Part shown: positions 1-5,502 of the stretch, piece after piece
How the letters are laid out: every line of letters starts with the position of its first letter
How positions within the stretch are numbered: the stretch's first letter is position 1
Program-made: the position numbers and the translations under genes
The notes under the pieces: model-generated
What the model was told of the DNA's origin: nothing
Seen by the model: the letters and a program-made list of their open reading frames with translations, nothing else
The model's database searches: none
Assembly (NCBI GenBank): GCA_003694465.1
Contig: RFKM01000162.1
Span: forward strand, 1 to 5,502
Direction of reading: 5' to 3'
Origin: Alphaproteobacteria bacterium
Lineage (GTDB): Bacteria > Pseudomonadota > Alphaproteobacteria > Rhodobacterales > Rhodobacteraceae
DNA: 5,502 nucleotides

Positions 1-995
1 ATCGCGTCGCGGCCTTCGAGCGCGAGCTCGGCCATCACCTTGCCGACCAGCGGCGCCATGCCGAAACCGATCTTGAACCCGCCGTTGGCGATGTAATGCC
101 CCGGCCGCCCGGGCCAGGCGCCCAGCATCGGTGCCCGGCTTTTCGAGCGCGGGCGCAGACCGGCCCAGCGCTCGATCACCGGCGCTTCGGCAAGCACCGG
201 GCAGGCGGCACGGGCGCGGGCGATCACCTCGTCAAGCTGGCCGTCGCAGGTGTCGGGGCTTGCAAAATCGCGCTCGGTGGTCGAGCCGATGGCCACGGTC
301 CCGTCGGCATGGGGGACGATATGCACCCCGCCGGCAAAAAGCTGCGGCCTCTCGCGCGCCTCGAAGCGCAGCAGCGCCGCTTGCCCCTTCACCCCGACCC
401 CGACCACTTTGCCGAAGGCCTCCGACAGGGCGGCAAGCCCCGCCGCGCCCGTCGCCCAGACGACGGCCCCCGCGTCCGGCGCCTCGGGCACGATCTCGCC
501 GCCCAGCGCCCGCACCGCCGCCGCCAGCGCCGCCACCGCCCGGCGCGGCGCGATCCGCGCGCTCAGGGTGTCGTGGATGACCAGCCCTGTCGGGCTGAGC
601 GGCGCCCAGTCGGCCGGCGCGGCAACGACCCTCCAGGAAAAGCGCCCCTCCCAGAGGCGGGCGGCGGTGTCGGCCCGCGCCCGTGCGAGCGCCAGCGCCT
701 TTTCGTCGGCGATGGGTTGCAGGCGGCCGGTGCGGGCATAGCCCGGCTCTTCCCCGCCGATCCGCGCCACCTCGGCCCAGAAGTCTTCGGCCATGGCCAG
801 CGCGGCAAACTGGAAGGCCTTTTTCGGGTTCCAGTTCTCGGGCACATGCGGGGCAAGAGCGCCGACCGTTCCGCCCGAGGCCCCCGCGCCCGGCCCGGCG
901 GGATCGACGACCCGCACCTTCGCCCCGCGCAGCGCGCAGGAAAAGGCCACCGAGAGGCCGAAGGCGCCTGCCCCGCGCACCGTCACATCCACCAT
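1..995 (-). CDS. FAD-dependent oxidoreductase, DAO family (3' end cut by window edge); candidate stand-alone MnmC oxidase domain
   Basis: Reading leftward from the ATG at 995 gives 331 codons open to position 1, so the stop lies outside the window. The N-terminus carries a Rossmann FAD-binding motif, GAGAFG at residues 8-13, with D31 at the end of the second strand placed to bind the FAD ribose, and then a G/A/S-rich loop ending GALAPH. Near the C-terminus are GLRPRS (279-284; R281 is the position that commonly binds substrate carboxylate in this family), PMLG (289-292), and a glycine-rich FAD-contacting segment GGFKIGFGMAPLVG (305-318). DAO-type enzymes are usually about 350-390 residues, so only a short tail is probably missing. 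They oxidise amines or amino acids such as glycine, D-amino acids, or the cmnm5 side chain of tRNA. The GGGGG at 1003-1007 lies 7 nt before the start. It is divergent from mnmD, which suggests by context a role like the C-terminal oxidase half of MnmC; glycine oxidase or D-amino-acid dehydrogenase remain possible. Family assignment is strong, substrate is inference. Confidence 0.85.
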   Translation of the reverse strand, partial: MVDVTVRGAGAFGLSVAFSCALRGAKVRVVDPAGPGAGASGGTVGALAPHVPENWNPKKAFQFAALAMAEDFWAEVARIGGEEPGYARTGRLQPIADEKALALARARADTAARLWEGRFSWRVVAAPADWAPLSPTGLVIHDTLSARIAPRRAVAALAAAVRALGGEIVPEAPDAGAVVWATGAAGLAALSEAFGKVVGVGVKGQAALLRFEARERPQLFAGGVHIVPHADGTVAIGSTTERDFASPDTCDGQLDEVIARARAACPVLAEAPVIERWAGLRPRSKSRAPMLGAWPGRPGHYIANGGFKIGFGMAPLVGKVMAELALEGRDA

Positions 996-1053
996 TGCCA
1001 AGCCCCCGTGCCTCGCGCATCCTCGCGCCGTTGACCTGTTTGTAGGGGATGTC
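996..1053. promoter_or_regulatory. 58-bp divergent intergenic region between the FAD oxidoreductase gene and mnmD
   Basis: This gap must hold the translation starts and perhaps part of the promoters of both divergent genes. On the plus strand a TTGACC (1031-1036) resembles a -35 box, but a -10 box at normal spacing would fall on the mnmD start codon, so it is doubtful unless a downstream start is used. AGGGG at 1044-1048 is the mnmD ribosome site, 5 nt from the ATG. On the minus strand TACAAA (1044-1039) could serve as a weak -10 for the oxidoreductase, with only a poor -35 inside mnmD. No clear operator palindrome is visible. Confidence 0.3.
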
Positions 1054-1731
1054 ATGGCCGGGAACCAGCCTGCCACGGTCGCATGGAACGCGCGCGGCGT
1101 GCCGGTTTCGACGCGCTTTGACGACCCGTATTTCAGCCTCGACGACGGGCTGGCCGAAACCCGCCACACCTTTCTTGCCGGCAATGACCTGCCAGCGCGC
1201 GCGCGCGAAGGCTTCGCAATTGCCGAGCTCGGTTTCGGCACCGGGCTCAACATGCTGGCAACCCGGATCGCCCTCGAAGAAGCGCAGGTGGCCGGGCCGG
1301 TGAGCTATACGAGCTTCGAGGCCTTCCCGATGGAGGCCGGGCAGATCGAACGCGCGCTTTCGGCCTTCCCCGAGGCGCTGGCCGTCGCCGCCCCCTTTCT
1401 CGAGGCCTGGCAAGCCGGGGCGCGGCGCTTCGCGCTCGGGCCGTTGCGGGTCGAGGTCATCATCGGCGACGCGCGCGAGACCCTGCCCCGCTGGGAGGGG
1501 CGTGCCGATGCCTGGTATCTCGACGGCTTCAGCCCCGCCAAGAACCCCGAGCTCTGGGGCGAGGCGCTTCTGGCCGAAGTCGCCCGGCATACGAGGCCCG
1601 GCGGAACCGCCGCCACCTACACCGCCGCCGGGTTCGTGCGCCGCGGGCTGGAAGCGGCGGGGTTCGCCGTCGAGCGCCGCCCGGGGTTCGGGCGCAAGCG
1701 GCACATGAGCGTGGCGAGGCTTCCACGATGA
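1054..1731 (+). CDS. mnmD: tRNA (5-methylaminomethyl-2-thiouridine)(34)-methyltransferase MnmD
   Basis: This 225-residue protein is the SAM-dependent methyltransferase that adds the final methyl group to the aminomethyl side chain of wobble uridine 34 in tRNAs, giving mnm5(s2)U. It corresponds to the N-terminal domain of E. coli MnmC without the C-terminal FAD oxidase. Visible motifs are GFGTGLN (60-66, SAM-binding motif I), E89 in SFEAFP (expected SAM ribose contact), D139 in GDA, the signature WYLDGFSPAKNPELW (154-168), and the C-terminal AAGFVRRGL (191-199) and GFGRKRHM (211-218), which closely match the MnmC methyltransferase family. The open frame extends upstream to 793, but homology begins only after 1054, and AGGGG lies 5 nt before that ATG; longer starts would run through the oppositely coded oxidoreductase gene. 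The stop overlaps the start of the following transporter by 4 nt, so the two are probably co-transcribed and translationally coupled. Being a stand-alone enzyme, it needs nm5U supplied by MnmEG's ammonium route or by a separate oxidase. Confidence 0.95.
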   Translation: MAGNQPATVAWNARGVPVSTRFDDPYFSLDDGLAETRHTFLAGNDLPARAREGFAIAELGFGTGLNMLATRIALEEAQVAGPVSYTSFEAFPMEAGQIERALSAFPEALAVAAPFLEAWQAGARRFALGPLRVEVIIGDARETLPRWEGRADAWYLDGFSPAKNPELWGEALLAEVARHTRPGGTAATYTAAGFVRRGLEAAGFAVERRPGFGRKRHMSVARLPR

Positions 1732-2624
1732 GCCAGAGCACCCCGCGCCTCGGCATTGCGCTGATGATCGCCGCCACCTTCGTTTTCGCCATGCAGGACG
1801 GGATCTCGCGCCATCTCGCGGGCGAATACAACGTCTTCATGGTGACGATGGTCCGCTACTGGTTTTTCGCCGCCTTCGTCGTGGTGATTGCCAGCCGGCG
1901 CGCCGGCGGGGTGCGCGCGGCAGCAGCGACGCGCCAGCCGGTGCTGCAGGCGGTGCGGGCGCTGCTGCTGATCGTCGAGATCATGGTGACGGTCTATTCC
2001 TTCGTGGTGCTCGGCCTCATTCCGACCCATGCCATTTTCGCCTCCTACCCACTGATCATCGCCGCCCTCTCCGGCCCCCTCCTTGGCGAGCGGGTCGGCC
2101 CTTGGCGCTGGGCGGCGATCGCGGCGGGCTTTGCCGGCATCCTGATCATCCTGCGCCCGGGCCTTGCGGTTTTCACCCCGGCGGCGCTGATTCCGCTGGC
2201 CGCGGCCTTCCTCTTTGCCCTCTACGGGCTGTTCACCCGGCTGGCGGCAAGACACGATTCGACCAACACGTCGTTCTTCTGGACGGGCACCGTCGGCGCG
2301 CTCGGCATGACGGCCGTTGGTGCCTGGTTCTGGGAGCCGATGCGCGCACCCGACTGGGGCTGGATGGGGCTTTTGTGCCTGTCGGGCGCGTTCGGGCATT
2401 ACCTCCTGATCCGCTGCTACGAGGTCGCCGAGGCCAGCGCCGTGCAGCCTTTCGCCTATTTCCAGCTCGTCTTCGTCACCCTCATGGCGATCCCGGTTTT
2501 CGGCGAGACGCTCGAGCCGAACATCGCCCTCGGGGCGGCGCTGGTTGTCTTTGCCGGCCTCTTCTCGGCCTGGCGCGAGCAGATGGCCGCCCGGCGCGCC
2601 CGCCCGGCGCTCAACGGCTCTTGA
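1728..2624 (+). CDS. DMT superfamily transporter, EamA-type (substrate unknown)
   Basis: A 298-residue inner-membrane protein with about ten hydrophobic helices, estimated at residues 8-26, 35-55, 74-95, 98-118, 126-143, 151-170, 183-203, 211-229, 240-257 and 264-282. It has the two-fold EamA repeat: each half ends with a conserved glycine-glutamate turn before its last helix, LLGERVGPW (118-126) in the first half and VFGETLEPN (257-265) in the second. This is the standard length for the family, which moves small metabolites such as amino acids, purines, riboflavin or S-adenosylmethionine; nothing in the sequence fixes the substrate or direction. The start ATG sits in an ATGA overlap with the mnmD stop, with GAGG at 1716-1719 eight nt upstream, so it is most likely translated from the mnmD message. 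The 3' end overlaps the convergent lytic transglycosylase gene by 14 bp. Family call is firm; any functional tie to tRNA modification is unsupported. Confidence 0.92.
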   Translation: MSQSTPRLGIALMIAATFVFAMQDGISRHLAGEYNVFMVTMVRYWFFAAFVVVIASRRAGGVRAAAATRQPVLQAVRALLLIVEIMVTVYSFVVLGLIPTHAIFASYPLIIAALSGPLLGERVGPWRWAAIAAGFAGILIILRPGLAVFTPAALIPLAAAFLFALYGLFTRLAARHDSTNTSFFWTGTVGALGMTAVGAWFWEPMRAPDWGWMGLLCLSGAFGHYLLIRCYEVAEASAVQPFAYFQLVFVTLMAIPVFGETLEPNIALGAALVVFAGLFSAWREQMAARRARPALNGS

Positions 2625-4584
2625 GCTCGGAAAGGAAGCGGATCGGCGCCGTCTTGCCGGTGAGCCGCGCGCGATAGACCGGCAGGCTCTCGGTCACCCG
2701 CATGATGTAGTTGCGCGTCTCGGCGACGGGCAGCGCCTCGATCCAGTCGATCACGTCCACCGAGGGCGCGCGCGGGTCACCATAGGCCTCGATCCACCGC
2801 TGCACCCGCGCCGGGCCGCCATTGTAGGCCCCGGCGACGAGAACCGGATTTTTCCCGAAAGTCTCGATCAGATAGGCGAGATATTCCGACCCGAGCCGGG
2901 TGTTGTAGGCCCGCCCCTCGGTCAGCCGGTCGCGCTCGAAATCGATCTCGATGCGGTCGGCCATGTCCTGCGCGGTGCCGGGCATCAGCTGCATCAGCCC
3001 CAGAGCCCCGGCGCCCGAAACCACCTTCGGGTTGAACTCGCTTTCACGCCGGGCGATCGCCAGCTCAAGGGCCCGCGGCACGGTGCGGTTGCCCCGGCCG
3101 ATGTCGGGCGTCGGGAAGTAGGCACGCGGGAACAGCAGGTCGTGATAGACGAGCGCATATTTGGCCAAGGCCAGCTGCAGATAGGGCGCGTCGGCCTCCT
3201 CGGCCCATTGCATGAGCTGGCCGATCTCGGTCGGGGTCAGGCTTTCCGACAGCTGGATGACGAAACGCCGCGCCTGGTAAAGCTCGCCCGCCGCCAGCGA
3301 CAGGCGCGCCGCCTCCATCACCGATGTGTGCCAGAACCGCGCCTCTCGGTAGCCCGGGTAGGTCTGCGCGCCGGTCAGGTCTTCCTTCATCGGCAGGCCG
3401 GCCCTTTCGGCGGCCAGAAGCCCGTAGAAGGCGGTCTGGTGCGCCCCGGCGCGTTCATAGGCGGCGCGGGCCTCGCTCTCGCGCCCGAGCGCCTCGAGCG
3501 CCCGCCCCTCCCAGTAGCCGGCGCGGGCAAGGCTGATGGGTCCGTCGACCCCGCCCCGGAAGGTGCGGAAATGGCGCAGCGCGGTTTCGCCGTCGCCGAG
3601 CTTGCGCAGCGCGATGTAGCCGGCCAGCCATTCGAGATCGTCCCGGTCTCCCCCTTCCCCGATCCGGTGCTCGGCGGCAATGCGGTAGGCAAGGCGCGGC
3701 CGTCCGGCGCGCATCGCCCAGCGCGCCAGCGCCGCGCGCGGGCCGGCCCAGCGTTCAGGCTGACCCAGCGCTTCGGCCGAGGCGGACCGTTCGAGCAGAA
3801 GCTCGGCGGCGCTCTCGTTGCGCCCCTTGAGAAAGCGCCACAGGAAGCGCTCGTAGGCGAGGCCCGGATCGCGCCGCAGCGCCGCCGGAACCCGCTGGAT
3901 CGCGGCATCGACGCCGTTTTCCTGCTCACGCAGGGCGATGCGCGCCTCGGCCAGCGCCTTGTGGGCATCGTCGACGCGGGGCAGCTGGCGGCGGGCTTCA
4001 TCGGTCAGACCGCGCCAGAGCAGCATGTCCATCCGGTCCCAGTGATGGCGGGCGAGGGTTTTCGGCCAGTCTGCCATGAAGCGCGCCTCTTCCTCTTCGG
4101 AGAGCGAGAAATGCGTCCAGCCGCGAATCGCCTCGGCCATTGCCGCCTGCTTCTCGCCCACGGCCCAGAGCGCCCGGGCAAGGGCGAGGCTTCCCCAGCC
4201 CGTTTGCGGCTTCTGCTCGGCGAAATAATCCAGCACCTCGGCATTGGCCGCATCTTCGGGAATCGTCTTCTCGGCGCGTTTGCGCAGCAGTTTCAGCCCG
4301 GGCCAGTCGGGGTGACGGGCAAGGAAGTCCTGCGCCTCGGCAAAGGTGCCCTCCGAGGCCCGCAGCCGGTTCCACTGGATGATGTCGTGGGCGGTGGTGC
4401 CCGGGCTCCCGGCGGCGGCCAGCGCGCCATCCCAGTCGCCCGCGCGCATCCGCTCGAAGGCCTCTGTCAGAGCGCGAACCTCGCCAGCCGACTGCGCGAG
4501 CACCATCCCCGGCAAAAGGAGAAAGAGCGCAAGGGCAGCGGCGGCAAGACCCTCAAGCGGGGAGAATTGCATTTTTCGAACCAT
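2611..4584 (-). CDS. slt: Soluble lytic murein transglycosylase, Slt70-like (family 1A)
   Basis: A 657-residue periplasmic enzyme expected to cleave the MurNAc-GlcNAc bond of peptidoglycan, forming 1,6-anhydro-muropeptides. Residues 1-30 form a Sec signal peptide: basic MVRK start, hydrophobic core, and likely cleavage after VLA (28-30); there is no lipobox cysteine, so it is soluble. Residues 35-490 are alanine- and arginine-rich helical repeats like the superhelical U and linker domains of Slt70. The catalytic domain runs from about 500 to the end: ARRESEFNP with catalytic Glu514, [13 protein letters not shown] (526-538), AYNGGPARV (586-594) and ETRNYIMRV (622-630), all typical of family 1. 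Length is close to E. coli Slt70 (about 645). The start at 4584 has AGG at 4593-4595 eight nt upstream; M5 (4572) is a weaker alternative with no ribosome site. It is divergent from dapA and convergent with the EamA gene, with a 14-bp overlap. The gene symbol follows homology; the paralogue name in this organism could differ. Confidence 0.94.
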   Translation of the reverse strand: MVRKMQFSPLEGLAAAALALFLLLPGMVLAQSAGEVRALTEAFERMRAGDWDGALAAAGSPGTTAHDIIQWNRLRASEGTFAEAQDFLARHPDWPGLKLLRKRAEKTIPEDAANAEVLDYFAEQKPQTGWGSLALARALWAVGEKQAAMAEAIRGWTHFSLSEEEEARFMADWPKTLARHHWDRMDMLLWRGLTDEARRQLPRVDDAHKALAEARIALREQENGVDAAIQRVPAALRRDPGLAYERFLWRFLKGRNESAAELLLERSASAEALGQPERWAGPRAALARWAMRAGRPRLAYRIAAEHRIGEGGDRDDLEWLAGYIALRKLGDGETALRHFRTFRGGVDGPISLARAGYWEGRALEALGRESEARAAYERAGAHQTAFYGLLAAERAGLPMKEDLTGAQTYPGYREARFWHTSVMEAARLSLAAGELYQARRFVIQLSESLTPTEIGQLMQWAEEADAPYLQLALAKYALVYHDLLFPRAYFPTPDIGRGNRTVPRALELAIARRESEFNPKVVSGAGALGLMQLMPGTAQDMADRIEIDFERDRLTEGRAYNTRLGSEYLAYLIETFGKNPVLVAGAYNGGPARVQRWIEAYGDPRAPSVDVIDWIEALPVAETRNYIMRVTESLPVYRARLTGKTAPIRFLSELKSR

Positions 4585-4717
4585 GCCGCATACCTACCCC
4601 AAGGCCCGCCCGCGGCAACAGACAATCTTGGCATTCCGGCGCCGTCCGGCTAGTTTCCGCCGCGTATTGCCGGCGCACCCGGCCCGGCCGACAGAAACCG
4701 CAACAAAGGAGCGTGTC
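4585..4717. promoter_or_regulatory. 133-bp divergent control region between slt and dapA
   Basis: This is the largest non-coding stretch in the window. It separates the oppositely transcribed transglycosylase and dapA genes, so both promoters should lie in or near it. It includes a fairly good plus-strand promoter candidate (listed separately) and ribosome-binding sequences at both ends. The C/G-rich segment around 4634-4695 has scattered CCGG/GGCC repeats but no clean hairpin followed by a T run, so I do not call a terminator, and I see no recognisable lysine riboswitch, which would also be too long for this gap. Confidence 0.55.
4628..4656 (+). promoter_or_regulatory. Candidate sigma-70 promoter for dapA
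   Basis: TTGGCA (4628-4633) matches the -35 consensus at five of six positions, and after a 17-nt spacer TAGTTT (4651-4656) is a weak -10 hexamer with matches at the first, second and last bases. Transcription would begin near 4663, leaving a leader of about 55 nt before the dapA ATG. Alphaproteobacterial promoters commonly have a good -35 and a degenerate -10, which fits. This is a pattern match only. Confidence 0.35.
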
Positions 4718-5502
4718 ATGTTCAAAGGATCGATCCCGGCCCTCGTCACGCCGTTCAGGAACGGCGAACTGGATCTCGACGCGCTCAAACGCCTCGTCGA
4801 CTGGCATGTCGAACAGGGCACCGACGGGCTCGTGCCCGTGGGCACCACCGGCGAAAGCCCGACCCTGACCCACGAAGAGCACGAAACCGTCATCGAAGAG
4901 GTTGTGAAGGCCGCCGCCGGGCGCATTCCGGTGATCGCCGGGGCGGGCTCGAACAACACCGTCGAAGCCCGGCGTTTCATGGAGCACGCCAAGCGCGTCG
5001 GCGCCGATGCGGCGCTGGTGGTGACGCCCTATTACAACAAGCCCACCCAGCGCGGCCTGATCGCCCATTTCAGCGCCCTTGCCGAGGTCGGGCTGCCGAT
5101 CATCATCTACAACATCCCCGGCCGCTCGGCGGTGGACATGACCCCCGAGACCATGGGCGAACTGGCGAAGCTCGACACCATCGTCGGCGTGAAGGATGCC
5201 ACAGGCGACCTTGCCCGCGTGGCGAAGCAGCGCCTTGCCTGCGGGCCGGACTTCATCCAGCTGTCGGGCGAAGACGCCACCGCCGTCGGCTTCAACGCGA
5301 TGGGCGGGCGCGGCTGCATCTCGGTGACGGCAAACGTCGCCCCGAAGCTCTGCGCCGAGATGCAGGCGGCCACCCTCGAAGGCGACTATGCCCGGGCGCT
5401 GGAGATTTCCGACATCCTGATGCCGTTGCACATTGCCATCTTCCTCGAGCCCGGGGTCGTCGGGGTGAAATACGCCATGTCGCGGCTCGGGCTGGTGAGC
5501 CC
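4718..5502 (+). CDS. dapA: 4-hydroxy-tetrahydrodipicolinate synthase DapA (3' end cut by window edge)
   Basis: The 261 visible codons encode a cytoplasmic class I aldolase-type TIM barrel that condenses pyruvate with aspartate semialdehyde, the first committed step of the diaminopimelate/lysine branch. Active-site residues are all present: GTTGES (42-47) with T43/T44, Y106 in TPYYNKP (103-109), YNIPGR (131-136) with Y131 and substrate-binding R136, and the Schiff-base K159 in VGVKDATGD (156-164), then SGED (183-186). These align at an offset of -1 or -2 to the E. coli numbering (T44/T45, Y107, Y133, R138, K161). The family is about 290-300 residues, so roughly 30-35 residues lie beyond the window. 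The ATG is preceded by AGGAG at 4707-4711 with 6-nt spacing, a strong ribosome site. The complete catalytic set argues for true DapA rather than an N-acetylneuraminate lyase or other paralogue. It is divergent from the transglycosylase gene. Confidence 0.96.
   Translation, partial: MFKGSIPALVTPFRNGELDLDALKRLVDWHVEQGTDGLVPVGTTGESPTLTHEEHETVIEEVVKAAAGRIPVIAGAGSNNTVEARRFMEHAKRVGADAALVVTPYYNKPTQRGLIAHFSALAEVGLPIIIYNIPGRSAVDMTPETMGELAKLDTIVGVKDATGDLARVAKQRLACGPDFIQLSGEDATAVGFNAMGGRGCISVTANVAPKLCAEMQAATLEGDYARALEISDILMPLHIAIFLEPGVVGVKYAMSRLGLVS

Noticed and set aside
793..1053. An upstream extension of the mnmD frame (starting at 793) that would add 87 residues.
   Set aside because: The extension overlaps the coding sequence of the divergent oxidoreductase, has no MnmC-like sequence, and the ATG at 1054 has a good ribosome site.
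1195..1207. A 13-nt alternating GC run that could slip or adopt Z-form DNA.
   Set aside because: It encodes an in-frame Ala-Arg stretch of MnmD, is short, and such runs are expected by chance at this base composition.
232..1704. A 490-codon minus-strand frame crossing mnmD and part of the FAD oxidoreductase gene.
   Set aside because: It is antisense to mnmD and in a different frame from the oxidoreductase, so it would conflict with two well-supported genes; its composition is low-complexity G/R/A-rich.
2545..4653. A 702-codon plus-strand open frame covering the whole slt gene on the other strand.
   Set aside because: The minus-strand frame has a signal peptide and all Slt70 catalytic motifs. 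The antisense product is an arginine/proline/glycine-rich sequence with no recognisable domain, as expected from high G/C at third positions opposite a real gene.
4634..4695. GC-rich CCGG/GGCC repeats that look like possible terminator or operator arms upstream of dapA.
   Set aside because: I could not assemble a clean symmetric stem with a T tract, and both flanking genes point away, so a terminator is not expected there.
4553..5431. A 292-codon minus-strand frame opposite dapA.
   Set aside because: It lies over dapA, whose active-site residues are complete; the antisense product is rich in H, R and G, with no known motif, and is a high-GC shadow.

Overview
The window reads as a stretch of chromosome from a GC-rich alphaproteobacterium, most likely of the Rhodobacterales/Rhodobacteraceae type. 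This is inferred from the strong G/C bias at third codon positions, the DapA and MnmD sequence style, and the compact housekeeping layout. No mobile element, CRISPR array, RNA gene or phage gene is visible, and no base-composition shift suggests recent transfer.

Layout. (1) Positions 1-995, minus strand: the 5' 331 codons of an FAD-dependent amine/amino-acid oxidoreductase of the DAO family, cut by the window's left edge a little before its expected stop. (2) A 58-bp divergent gap. (3) Positions 1054-1731, plus: mnmD, the tRNA wobble-uridine methyltransferase corresponding to the N-terminal half of bifunctional MnmC. (4) Positions 1728-2624, plus: an EamA-type ten-helix exporter/importer of the DMT superfamily, whose start overlaps the mnmD stop (ATGA). 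(5) Positions 2611-4584, minus: a periplasmic Slt70-type soluble lytic transglycosylase, convergent with the transporter and overlapping it by 14 bp. (6) A 133-bp divergent gap with a plausible dapA promoter. (7) Positions 4718-5502, plus: dapA, 4-hydroxy-tetrahydrodipicolinate synthase, cut by the right edge.

Functional themes. The FAD oxidoreductase and MnmD face away from each other across a short shared control region. In E. coli the equivalent two activities are fused in MnmC, so the pair may be a split MnmC making mnm5(s2)U34 in tRNA; the oxidoreductase half of this idea is inference. The slt/dapA pair links peptidoglycan turnover with synthesis of diaminopimelate, a peptidoglycan and lysine precursor, again from one short divergent region. 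Coding density is very high, with almost every base in a gene. Very long antisense reading frames exist opposite slt, dapA and the FAD gene, but they look like high-GC shadows. I see no convincing evidence of an undescribed system; the most worthwhile question is whether the oxidoreductase is the missing MnmC oxidase.
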